64,000 nucleotides of DNA, from the NCBI GenBank assembly GCA_021234155.1, contig JAJEKV010000002.1:3862586-3926585 (forward strand), in the 5' to 3' direction. Both the position numbers and the translations under genes were made by a program. Origin of the DNA: Isoetes taiwanensis. Lineage: Eukaryota > Streptophyta > Lycopodiopsida > Isoetales > Isoetaceae. The notes under the pieces were generated by a model. It was given only the letters and a program-made list of their open reading frames with translations. It was not told the DNA's origin and made no database searches. This document shows positions 22,710 to 33,034 of the stretch, piece after piece (position 1 is the first letter of the stretch; every line of letters starts with the position of its first letter).

Positions 22710-23614
22710 ACGGATAATGAAGGTGGAACCAACATGTTTAACATATTTCCTATTATATAAATGGGCTGGTCTGCAGGTCCCAATTTTCATAGAGAAAATT
22801 GTTCTTTCATCTTCACAAAGAAGCAGTTCTTATATAATGTATCAGTTTCTTATGAATGAAATGAAAGCTTCTTAATCTATAGCCGTTGATCGAAATTAAA
22901 TCCTCCCGTCAATTCCGCGAGCAAAATTTATATAATGTTTTGAAATTGTCTATACTTCCTGATCGCAGATACTCGATGTCTAGCGCATGCATTTCAGAGA
23001 GGACGCTTGGAAAACCAAAATCTTGTCCAAACCTAGGCATAGCAAAAATGGTGCCCAAAGTGCGCGTGGCTCTGGGTTCCAATCGAGCTACACGAGAAAG
23101 CGAAAGAGGTGAGTTTTTGTTCTTCTGTTTCTTTGTGTAACTATCTTCTGTGTGCATAAATGTTTTGTCTGTGTGGTACAGCTGGTCGGCCTGTGTAATT
23201 GATTTATTGTGTCTGTCTAGCTATGCATAAATGTTCTGTCTTTGTTGTCTGCTTAGCTGCTGGATCGTACTTATGCAGCTGTATAAAATGTTCTGTCTTT
23301 GTTGTCTGCTTAGCTGCTGAATCGTATTTAGGCAGCTGTATGCTCTAATCAGATGTTGTGGTCCTATTAAGCTGATGTGTATTGGATCATATTAGGCAGA
23401 TGTGTGCTCTATTTAGCTGTTGTCGTCCTATTAAGCTGTTGTGTATTGGATCGTACTAGGCAGATCTGTGCTCTATTTAGCTGCTATGGTCATGTTAAGC
23501 TGATGTGTGTTGGAATCCTCTAGATGCGATGTTCCCTTTGATGTTTTCCTTTTATTTTGTTTCCTTTTGTATTAGCTTAAGTTTATTAGTTGGCATCTGA
23601 CCTGCTACAGCAAC

Positions 23615-24150
23615 ATGAAATCACCGCAGGCTTAGTCTTTCTTTGTTTGTCCTGTTTGATATATCTAAAGTGCCCCCTAGGATGAGTTCTCTCATACATT
23701 TTAGGTGGCACTTTAGATTAGTCAAATAGAAAAGTTAAAAAGGGAGGAAGCCTGGGGTGCGACTGTAGTGGCAAATCGCGCCCGACGCGAAATGCCAGGA
23801 TGAAATCATCCCAGGCTTAGACTTTTTTTGTTTGTCCTATTTGATGTATCTAAAGTGCCCCTTAGGATGAGTTAGCTCACTCATTTTAAGTGGCACTTTA
23901 GATTAGTCAAATAGGAAACTCAAAACGGGAGGAAGCCTAGGGTGCGACCGTGGTGGCAAATTGCGTCTGGCGAAATGCCAGGATGAAATCACCCTAGGCT
24001 TAGACTCTTCTTTTGTCATGTTTGATGTATCTAAGGTGCCCCTTAGGATGAGTTAGCTTACTCATTTTAGGTGGCACTTTAGATTGGTCAAATAGGAAAG
24101 GGAATAAGTCTGGGGTGCCATCATGGTGGCAAATCGCGCCCGACGTGAAT
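23615..24150. repeat. Three tandem about 183-bp foldback units
   Basis: Units are 23615-23799, 23800-23982 and 23983-about 24150. Each contains an imperfect hairpin of about 130 bp. The outer arms are CCCAGGCTTAG...AAGCCTAGGG, the middle arms CCTATTTGA...TCAAATAGG, and the inner arms ATCTAAAGTGCC...GGCACTTTAGAT. Between hairpins lies a second small palindrome around TCGCGCCCGACGCGA. This looks like a MITE or foldback element amplified in tandem rather than dispersed. It sits directly upstream of the ParB/methyltransferase-like reading frame. Confidence 0.8.
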
Positions 24151-24339
24151 TCCTGCTAGCTAATCGCACCAGGCGTGAATTCATGCAAGAAACAAGGCAC
24201 CTTGATCACTTGTGAGGAGCAGGATGATATCCATTGCCAGCTTCTCGTGGAGGTTGTGAGCAAACATAAGAAAGATCTCATCAGATTTACACATGCCAAG
24301 GCAACAGGTTTTAGAGAGGTCTGATAAAGAAGGAGCCGA

Positions 24340-26824
24340 GTGGAGAGTGATGTTTCAAGTATGGGTCGCCTGCTGATGCTCCCATCACTCCAGTGTCCAT
24401 CAGCGAGGGGGTGTCTGCAGCGAGGAGAGCAATTCGAGGATCTTCTCCTAGCTACTACCTCGAGCAAATGAAACATCTAAATGATTTGAAGGATGTGCAA
24501 AAAATGTTGGATTTAGGGAAGGGCATGGCACCTGCAATAGTTGATGGCATTCTGGAGGAAAATGAAGGAAAAGAATTTGCAATTGGAGGCAATGACCCGA
24601 CTGGTGAAGTATGCAAACAACTACCCACTTGGCCAATCTTTCACATATCCTATCCATGTTAACCGCCTTGTGAGGTCGCATCTGTCAGTTTATGTTAGCA
24701 GAGGTATGACCCTGAATATGCCAGGGAGATTTTGAGGTCGATGGTAAGGAATCCAGGTCAAGTCCCCATGCTAGCAGACGTGCTTCCTTGGGATAAAAAG
24801 AAGGATGCTCCACTCCAATGGACAGAGCTAGAGGACATTACAGAAGAAAACCCCAATGTGTGCTTTTTGATTATTGATAGGCAACATTCTATTGAAGCAC
24901 AAAGAGCACTTTCCAGCCAGGTTATGCAAACAGGACAAACCATGTATCTGCTGCACTACAATAATAGAAGGTGTCGTTTTTTTAGTCCTAATACACATGT
25001 AGTGGACCTCGCGAAAAGTAGTGCGACGTTAAACGAAATGGGTGAAGTGTTTCTTTACAAAAAGTTTGTGCAATTCAAAATCAGACAAACACTGGCATAA
25101 ATCAGTCGAGGAAACAAATTACAGTAAAGCGGCTGGCGTATTCGTGCAGGCAATTTACGCCTGGCGCAATCTGGCTCGAATCAATTATACGAACACACAT
25201 GTGGCGCGTTTTCACTTTACTGACCTTCTTTTCCATGTAGCCCTTACGTGGAGCAACTACGCCATGCCCGCCAGGAATGGATAGAGTATGGAAAACCATT
25301 ACAGGCAAAACAAAGAGGAACAAAGTCAGAAGAGTTTAAGGCGCTGGAAAAGACCTTGGCCCAAATTATCATTCTAGATAAGAAACTCAGGCTCATAAGA
25401 ACAGCAAAAAAAAGTGGTGATGAAGATGAGGAGACTGCTGAGGCAACTTCAAGATTCAGGGCCTACAGGATGATGAAGTCATTTGGCTTTTAGATCAGTG
25501 TATAAGCAAAGACGTTCTGTACAAAAAGAATTCATCAGTTAAGGACAAAATGTCTTTTATAGAATTGCAATACAATAAAAGACATGAGAGTTATGAAGGT
25601 AGCAATTGGTGAAGAACTACCGAAGCTATCTGATGATGTGACTTGATCAGAGGTTGGCCTGCTAGACAAATACAATGGGTCTACTGAAGACATCAAAAGA
25701 TATGTCTTCTGGTCCAAGGAGTTTCTTAGAAATAGAAAATCAAAAAACTAACAACACTCTGCAAAACTACCAAAAAAGGTGACAACTGAACTTCGGAGAA
25801 AGGTTGCCATCGTGAAATATGTTGGGGGTGATCCTGCTGCACTCCATTATCTGTTCTCTTCTAGGTATAAGGGCCTCCTACCAGATATAACAGTAGCCCC
25901 ATGTAATATTTCTCTAGTTGTACTGGATGACAGAACTGCAAAAGGAGAAACGAGGATGAGTTAAAAAGACTACAACAGTTTCTTTACTAACTGCATAGGC
26001 GTAACAACAGAGAATCATTTTACTATTGTGATTATCTGTCCCCAGACTTGAAATGCCTGAAGGTGGTTAGGGAGGGTTCTCTTATGTTTGAAACGAAGGA
26101 TAGGGATTTGAAATTGCAGTCTAAATTCTCTTTATATTTTTTATCATATTCCTACCAGATGATGATTATGAGGCAGCTAAAAGCAAAGGATCGTCAGATA
26201 AAGGTGCATGGCAGTGTTTTCTTTTAGATGATCCTGCCTTGAAAAATGTATTTTACAAGGCAGATACAAGAAAGCATTGTGCCTGACCTCTTCCGTAAGG
26301 ACATCACTCTCGAATTGATGACAAACGAAAAGGGGCCCTTGAATAAAAATGGGTTTGCAATCAATCTGGCTAGTTATCTTATTCAGACTTTCGCCCCTCT
26401 TGATACCATTTGCTGTGAACTTCATGTTGAAGGGTACATTGGTAGGGAAGCCCTGAAGATAGGAAGAAGATGTCTAAGCTTCGACAATGATGATCAGTCT
26501 AGGGACTTCCTTGATGTGTTTTTTAAAAAAGTACTAGCCAATGCTGATTGGGGTCCTCTCGATGGTAAAGCGAAAAACCTAATTTCTGTTGTCCCATACT
26601 CTCCAAAAAAAAATTCCATCGCCTGTGAAAGATACGGGAGAATGTTCATGAATCAGATCGCACTAGGGGGGCCAAATGCTACCCTTGTCATAAACCCTGA
26701 TCAAGAAGAACGGCAGCCAAGCTCGGACTCAAGTAAAGAGGTTAGGATACAAAACTCTGAAGTACTTGTAGTAGAGGAAAAAGTATTTGAACTAAATGAT
26801 AGAGTTGGTGTTTTTGGCAGTTAG
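24340..26824 (+). pseudogene. ParB-like plus DNA-methyltransferase-like reading frame, decayed
   Basis: Successive plus-strand segments are joined by frameshifts or short introns. 24340-24660 contains SEGVSAARRAIRGSSPSYYL and GGNDPTGE. 24615-24735 in another frame contains GQSFTYPIHVNRLVRSHLSV. 24700-25062 contains YDPEYAREILRSMVRNPGQV, ADVLPW and CFLIIDRQHSIEAQRAL, the last resembling the IDGQHR/IDGHHR motif of ParB-like domains. 25241-25493 has a charged helical part. 26246-26824 contains LIQTFAPLDTICCELHVEG followed by REALKIGRRCLSFDNDDQSR, which resembles the AdoMet-binding DxFxGxGT...AALKLGRRxIGIExD block of N6/N4 DNA methyltransferases. The FxGxGT glycines are not preserved and no clear DPPY motif was seen. 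In-frame stops at about 25640-25750 and other shifts indicate decay. A likely intron lies at 25063-25240. The ParB-methylase order is known in bacterial modification proteins. The call here is by eye and tentative. Confidence 0.45.
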
Positions 26825-26957
26825 ACTCGGATGAATGAGCTAGAGGATGAAGCTAGTGGTGGCACCCCAAAAGACACTGATGATGAAGGGTAAATCACGT
26901 GAGGCGCGATTTAGAAATTATTTTATCCTAACAAAACGTGCTTGGTGTGTATTGCAG

Positions 26958-27624
26958 ACAAGTCATTGATGACTAACTTTTTTGTTTTTCACGCTTTAGG
27001 CCTCCACCTGCTTGTTACAAAATCATTGTCTTTGAATGGTGTCCTATGCAAAACATTTCTTAAGAGGGATACCAACAGGATGACTTCGAACAAGTGCCAC
27101 TTGAGTCCAAGACTAAGTGGATCTATCCTCGCCCCCACTTAAAAGATATGATAAATGAGGCGTTCAGATTGTTTCATGTTGCTATCTGGTCGTCAGTGGA
27201 GCGCAAAAACATTGAGGAAGTTCTTAGATTGTTACCCAAAATGAATAGAGATTTTATGACAATTTGGGACCAATTGAAGTTTCAAAATCCGAGGGATCCG
27301 GATGGCAAACCAGTATCTGTTAAACATCTCGGTAGTATGATGGATCAGCTTGGCATCCAAAGGAAAGACGACATCATAATAGTGGATGATGATGCTCTTA
27401 AGTGCTTCTATAATCAAAGTCGGGCTATAAATCTACCAAGTTATAGTCCACTAGATCACTCAAGGGATGAGTTTCTAGTCCTATTCATATCCATCATGAG
27501 TGATTTGGCTGCTGGTAAAACAGTAGCAAATGTTGTCAAATCGCATCCACAGCTTGATAGGACAAAGGACATGGACCCCTATCTTGAGTTTTATTTGACA
27601 AAAAAGGGACTAGCCCCTCTTTGA
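26958..27624 (+). pseudogene. FCP1/NIF-type phosphatase-like domain, broken at catalytic motif
   Basis: FCP1-homology (HAD superfamily) phosphatases act on the RNA polymerase II tail and other substrates. The main frame (27094-27624) reads KTKWIYPRPHLKDMINEAF, then FHVAIWSSVERKNIEEVLRL, FMTIWDQLKF, DGKPVSVKHLG, DDIIIVDDDALKCFYNQ and ANVVKSHPQ. These match successive blocks of the family: RPHL..FL, VAIWSS, FIWDQ, KPLFLK, LLIDDS and VKSHP. The upstream catalytic motif (expected VFDLNGVLC) is split over frames: KIIVF in one and LNGVLCKTFLKR in another, so the nucleophilic aspartate position is lost. The domain follows the ParB/methyltransferase-like frame after a probable short intron (about 26891-26957) and ends at a TGA. 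It may be the C-terminal part of the same element protein. Confidence 0.7.
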
Positions 27625-27975
27625 TGTAATCCTCATATCAAATAGAATATAAAAAGTGCGCTGTGAATATTGATGCGGTCTTATCTACAAATGCTAATCA
27701 AACAACACTTTCCCCCCAATAATCAAAGAAAAAGGTAAAACACCTATAAAATTAAAGGTAAAACCTTTACTCTTGCATAACAGTATCTCATACACCACAA
27801 CACTAAGTTGAAAAACGGGTATGCAAACTCTATTATTGTAAGAACATGATGAAGCACCTTACGACTGTTCAGCATCTTGATCGCATTATGCATTCCAGTA
27901 AGATGAGCTGCTAGATGGGTAGGTGCAGAACTTCCATCCGAGGGTTTGATATAGGCTACATGATGGAACTCCATA
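27625..27975. other. Spacer, no gene seen
   Basis: AT-rich sequence between the FCP1-like fragment and the MITE. The minus-strand open frame covering it has no recognisable features. Confidence 0.5.
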
Positions 27976-28350
27976 TATCTCAAGCAGGATGTGGTTAATG
28001 TGGCCAAAACATTCGTGGTTAATGTGGCCAGACCACATTAATCACAAGTTAATCTGGCCATCCAATATCACCCAAGCGGTTAATGAGGCCAAAAAAGTGG
28101 TTAATGTGGCAAAAAAACCAAGCTTCAAAATGCACGACATGGATTAGAAATTTCAATCGATTGATTCTTTCTGCTCCATGGGCAGTTTGATTCGCTCTAA
28201 AAACCATCCCAATCGTTTTATCTGCCCCTGTATGCTAGATTGATGAAGAGAGGAAAAGATTTGAGGCAAAAATTGGTTTTTGGGCTTCAAACCGTGCTGT
28301 TCTTCATGGCTGATACATGTGGCCACATTAACCACATCCTTCTTGAGATA
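27976..28350. mobile_element. 375-bp MITE with about 31-bp TIRs
   Basis: The left end reads TATCTCAAGCAGGATGTGG then TTAATGTGGCC. The reverse complement of the right end reads TATCTCAAGAAGGATGTGG then TTAATGTGGCC, with one mismatch over about 31 bp. Three more copies of GGTTAATGTGGCC-like words lie inside the left part at about 28016, 28077 and 28100. No obvious target-site duplication was seen. No coding capacity. Confidence 0.8.
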
Positions 28351-28658
28351 CTAGAAAATTACCCACCTTTGGTGGGCAGTCCATGTGATTGAAGACAAAG
28401 ATTGTAGAAAAGGCTTGGACAATGCTTAAGGAGACAATGTTTTTCCAATGCTCAATGTTTTTTTCACCTCGGATATAGAACTATTCATTTTTATAGCGTT
28501 GCATGAACTTTTGATTTAAGTAGTTTGTCTAAGCAATTTAGCAAATGTTGAAGATATTCCAAAACAACAACGCTAGCGTATGATGACCTTTGAAACACCA
28601 TGGAGAATATTTTGTTGGACATTTTAAGTTGGCACTTTGTTATGCATTAGGTGAAGCA

Positions 28659-28792
28659 TTTTTGGGTTGCCCCTAAGGGGGCAAGCCCTTGTTGAGGTGG
28701 GTTTGTGGCATATGCTAGGTATATGCCAATATATACCCAGAATATGCCAATGACTGCTAAAAACCCATCATAGGCTGTAAATGCTCGGTTGC
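28659..28792. repeat. Dispersed repeat, copy 2
   Basis: This block starts TTTTTGGGTTGCCCCTAAGG, has the same GGCATATGC-rich middle and ends CTGTAAATGCTCGGTTGCC. It is the partner of 5571-5705, diverged at roughly one base in four to five. Just downstream (28815-28870) is a separate short repeat of GGAAACCGG/GTAACCGG words. Confidence 0.75.
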
Positions 28793-29121
28793 CGCTGTTG
28801 CTGGAGAGGAACTGTGGAAACCGGGAAACCGGTGCTCGCTCAGCCACTCTGGAAACCGGGTAACCGGTAATTGCTTCATTTGCTTGAATTCCTTATGTAT
28901 GCAACCAGGTTATCCTAAACTCTTTGTAAATTAAAACGTTGTGTGTCAGTCATTTCATCATTTTATTAATAGCTTCAACAATTTCATCTCCCTAAGCATT
29001 CATCTCATACTGTGATGAGTTTAGACAAACAACCTCAAAACAGTCTCAACCAATTCTTGGATCTATCCAGAAAAGGTAAATGATTTAGCAAAATCTGAAA
29101 AACAAATTGCCAACATGTATG

Positions 29122-29532
29122 TCAATTAAAACGGAAATCGCACAGAAGTGTGCAAAAGCCTTTACCATTTCTGAGCTCCCATCTTGAAAGCCTGACAAAT
29201 TTCTGGTTTGCAATTGTTGTAGGAGGAAAAATTGCAGCTTCTACAGGAGGGGATTTCTTAGGAGAAAATCTTTTTAGTGGAAGGATGATAGAAATAGTGA
29301 ACAGACCTGCCAAGATGAAAATGGCCACAATAACTGCTAGGATTCGAGACTTCCGACTGGGTTCCTTGAGATGGGGATTTGGTAATTCCACAACTCTGAA
29401 CAGTGCCGTCGTTACTACCAAAGGCCGCACTTCTTGACCCAGACTTGCCGACTGTGACATAGTTCCTCTGGGAACATGTGCCATCTTGGCTTGCGTGGAT
29501 TTACTGCACTGCCCTGTTCCACAAAGACTCAC
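29122..29532 (-). CDS. Single-pass membrane protein-like reading frame, unknown
   Basis: A 136-residue frame with a later methionine option at MSQSASLGQEVRPLV. It has one strongly hydrophobic segment (SRILAVIVAIFILAGLFTIS, then IILPL) flanked by basic residues, followed by a proline-rich tail. This resembles a short single-pass membrane protein. It runs divergently from the PPR frame only about 40 bp away, which leaves little room for promoters. Half of its coding stretch is also open on the opposite strand. It may be chance, and no family was recognised. Confidence 0.3.
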   Translation of the reverse strand: MSLCGTGQCSKSTQAKMAHVPRGTMSQSASLGQEVRPLVVTTALFRVVELPNPHLKEPSRKSRILAVIVAIFILAGLFTISIILPLKRFSPKKSPPVEAAIFPPTTIANQKFVRLSRWELRNGKGFCTLLCDFRFN

Positions 29533-29572
29533 CTGCCGGATTCATAGGTAAGATAGCAAAGAGTTATGACGA

Positions 29573-31275
29573 ATGCAGATCAGAAGTAGCAGCTACAGAA
29601 CTGCATGCTTGTATTTGCGAGAGCCCAATTCCACAGCTTTTGATGCGCTACACGAGCAAGACATTCCTAGTTTATTGCGAAAATGCAGTAGGGACGACAC
29701 CAATGGTTTGGCTAAGGGGAAGCAGATTCATGCTTATCTTACGAGAAGTGGGCTTCTACATGATAGATTTTTGGGCAATCTTGTTGTCGAGATGTATGGA
29801 AAGTCTGATGACCTAGAAAATGCTTTTGGTTTATTCAAATGTGTTTCTAAACCGAATGTTTATTCATGCAATATTATGATGGCAACATATACAAGCCTTG
29901 GGCATGATGCAGAAGCCCTCCACTTGTTTAGAAAAATGCCGGATGTAGGCTTAAGGCCAGACATAGTTACATGGAATGCATTGATTTCGACATATGCTCA
30001 GTCTGGTCATGTTGAAGAGGCATTCAAAACATTCACTCGAATGAGCAAAGAAGGTATCTATCCTGATGTTTTTTCATGGAATGCCCTGATTTCTACACAT
30101 GCTCAACACGGGTTTGCAAAAAGAGCTTTAGGTCTTTTCCAATCAATGCTGGAAAAAGGGGTTAAACCTGATATTGTTTCATGGAATACAGTCATAGCAG
30201 GATATGCACAGGAAGGGTATGGCAGAGCGGCTTTAGAACAATTTCATAAAATGCAGAAAGTGGGTTTCAAGCCACATAAATATACTTTGATTAGCCTGCT
30301 TAGTGCATGTGCGAACCTAGCATCTTTTGAGCATACTAAGATGATCCATTCTTACTTAGGAAATGAATTACGTTCAACTAATGCTACTTGGAATGCCCTC
30401 GTTGATGCATATGCCAAATGCGGCGATATGGACTGCGCTTTGGATGTTTTTGAACATATGAATCACAAGAATGTGATAGCTTGGACATCTATCATTGCAG
30501 GCTATGTCCAGCAGGGAAATGGCAATAAAGCAGTTCAACGGTTTCATGAGATGCAGCGAGAAGGAGTTGAACCAAATAAGTTCACATTAGTGTTCATTTT
30601 GAGAGCTTGCACAGCTCTAGCTGCTCTAACAAGAGGGAAGATAATTCACTGTCTTGCAATTGCTAATGGTTTTTTTTCAGATGAAATAATGTGCACCCTG
30701 GTCAATATGTACACCAAATGTGGCAGTTTTGGGGAATGCATTGAGTGTTTTTTGACAGGATGCACCTCAGGAGTGTCATTTCGTGGACTGCAATGATCAC
30801 CGGATATGCTCAGCACGGATATGGTAAGGAAGCCATACAACTTATTCAGCCAATGCAGCTAGATGGCACTAAGGCAGACGATATCACTTTCATTGCCATT
30901 CTTTCTGCATGTAATTATGGAGGGATGTTAAATGATTGCCATCATTACTTTATTTCCATGGGCAATGAAAATGGCATGTCACCAACAACTGAACATTATG
31001 GATGCTCAATTGATCTTTTTGGGAGAGTAGGCTGGCTAGAAGAGGCACATGATTTCATTGATAATATGCCATTGCAACCAGATGTAATTGTCTGGACGTC
31101 TCTGGTTAGTGCCTCTAGATTTCATGACAGCTTAAAGTTTGCAAATTATGCATCAGAACACATTATTGAGTTAGAACCATTAGATGCTGTACCATATATA
31201 TTGCTGTCTAACCTTTATGCTAGGTATGAAGAAAAGAGTAAACAAACAGGGAGATGGAATGAACAAATATCCTAA
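29573..31275 (+). pseudogene. PLS-class pentatricopeptide repeat protein, frameshifted and truncated
   Basis: PPR proteins bind organelle RNA, and PLS types with E/DYW tails edit C to U. From MQIRSSSYRT at 29573 the frame carries consecutive PPR motifs, for example PDIVTWNALISTYAQSGHVE, PDVFSWNALISTHAQHGFAK, PDIVSWNTVIAGYAQEGYGR, NVIAWTSIIAGYVQQGNGNK and LVNMYTKCGSFGECIECF. At about 30750 a six-T run shifts the frame. The other frame resumes FDRMHLRSVISWTAMITGY and continues through GCSIDLFGRVGWLEEAHDFI to an E1-like region (IIELEPLDAVPYILLSNLYA), stopping at 31273 after TGRWNEQIS. The rest of the E region and any DYW domain are missing. There are no introns, as usual for the family. The frameshift could be a sequencing error, but the lost tail favours a pseudogene. 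No chloroplast or mitochondrial targeting peptide is obvious. Confidence 0.85.
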
Positions 31276-32620
31276 AATTGAGCTTCACTAAAATCATCCT
31301 GATCGAGCTTATGCTCCTTTAAATAAGAATATGGAGTACTTGCTCATGAATGATTGCTCATAATGGGAATGCAAACCGGGATGCTTATGCAAACGAGTAT
31401 GCTTGGAATAATTATAATCAGCAACCTGCTGCTGCAAATACAAATGCAAATACAAATGCAAAGCAAGCCGGATCCTCTTAGGCAGATCTGGAGGTCATAC
31501 GGTAAGCTCATGGTAAGCTATGGCAATGGCAAGGTTATGGATGACTGTGCTGGAGCTGGACGGATCTGGAACAAAGCAAAACCCTTCTGCGACATTGCTA
31601 TGAGGTATTGCTATGCTTGCATCTTCATTTTTGGCATTTGTCAGATTCGAAGTATCCATGCTTGAAGCTTAAGATTTACTGGATGGCTTGCATGTTTAAT
31701 ATGATTTAGCTCTGCTTAGTTAGAGAATGAGGTAATCATCATATAAAAGTAAACTGGATTCACAAAAGAAACCAAAATATTATACAGATATGTATTGACT
31801 CCAATGATTTTGCTGGTGCAACCCTTTGTGGTTCAGGGTAAGATAAGTGGAGAATAGCCCAAATGCATTTCTAAGCCAGGTATCATTAAAAGTTTTGCAT
31901 AGTGTAGAATTTCTTCTCTCCACTTTTCCATGTTTCTCCGTCTGGGAAACGTCAAAGCTTTATGAGAGCTCAAGCTATATATTCAAGCTTCTGATTTGAT
32001 GTGCCAAAGTCAGATTTAAATCCAGAATGAGGAACCTTTCATAAGATAGGAAAATTTTGTATATGGATCTTTTAGGTCACGGAGGACATCCGGTTTTCAA
32101 TAAAACTTTCAATAAAATTTGCGTAGGTGTTCGTTGTGCTGCAGGTCTTGATAAAGAAAGCTTAGATTTTTACAAGCTAGACGCAACATATAGTGATGCT
32201 AGTCACACACCACAAAATTCTATGCAGAGAAAATTCTATCTGTGCAAACATATCAACATCTTGAGAGTTTGACGCTGCTTTTGTTATCTTGAAGCTAAAA
32301 TTGTTGATGTGCGCGACAAAATGGAGAATTAACAGTATTATTAACCTAGGTGCTAGGTAATATATTAAATGATCTAGATATTTTAGAGGCACTGTCTGCA
32401 GATGTTTAATTGTAAGTGGGCTTATGTATGATTTGGTTGCAATCAGATGTGTATAATCCGGAGTTGACATCTTAATAGCCTTGCAGAGGCTGTAGCTTGG
32501 AGGTTTGGGATTAACTGTGGTTGTCATGTATGAGAGAAGCTGGAAGGAGGTGTCACCATGGTTTTGTTACTTGAGTACTGAGGCTGTAGATAAGATTGTA
32601 AAGCTTGCAGGAATTTGTTG
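31276..32620. other. Unassigned; short N/Q/A-rich open stretch
   Basis: At about 31363-31480 a plus-strand frame reads NGNANRDAYANEYAWNNYNQ followed by QPAAANTNANTNAKQAG and a stop. It is low complexity and could be an exon of an RNA-binding protein, but I cannot assign it. The remainder is AT-rich and non-coding in appearance. Confidence 0.4.
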
Positions 32621-32629
32621 ATTTAGGAG

Positions 32630-33034
32630 ATGCTGCTGATGCAAATGGCCAGGCAAATAGTGCTTGGAGACCTTAAAAAAATTGGCAGTTCCTGGTTCTG
32701 CAATGTTACAGCAGGTTGGGGAGATGGTGCTCATGTAGCAGAGTCTAATTGGGGTAACTCCTGCTGGGCTGGTGCAAATGGGTGGAACGGTACTCATGGA
32801 GCTAGTTCTGAAGCTGCACAGAGATGGGGTGATTCCCATGGAACAGTTTCTGGTTCTGGATGGAATGTCGTTGTAGAGAGCGAATCCGCCAGTTCTGGTT
32901 GGAATGCTACTGGAGGGAATGCACCTGCCAATTCTGGATGCAATGCTTGTGGGGAAGCGATCCTGCTAGTTCTGGATGGTGTGCATTTTCTAGGATTCCC
33001 CATAGCCTGGCTTGATCATTTTTGGGTTTTATAA
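32630..33034 (+). pseudogene. GW/WG-repeat (AGO-hook-like) fragment
   Basis: The frame contains AGWGDGAHVAESNWGNSCWA, then GANGWNGTH, QRWGDSH, SGSGWNV, SSGWNATGGN and NSGCNACGEA. Tryptophan next to glycine recurs every 10-20 residues, and at DNA level a GCCAGTTCTGGTTGGAATGC-like unit repeats four times. Such GW/WG tracts are Argonaute-binding platforms in plant Pol V largest subunit (NRPE1) and SPT5L/KTF1. Later repeats have lost tryptophans (GCN for GWN) and the frame leaves the pattern before its stop. This indicates decay. Which parent gene it came from is unknown. Confidence 0.5.

Noticed and set aside
24156-24681. Minus-strand frames opposite the start of the ParB/MTase-like unit
   Set aside because: They are shadows of the plus-strand frame and show no recognisable motifs.
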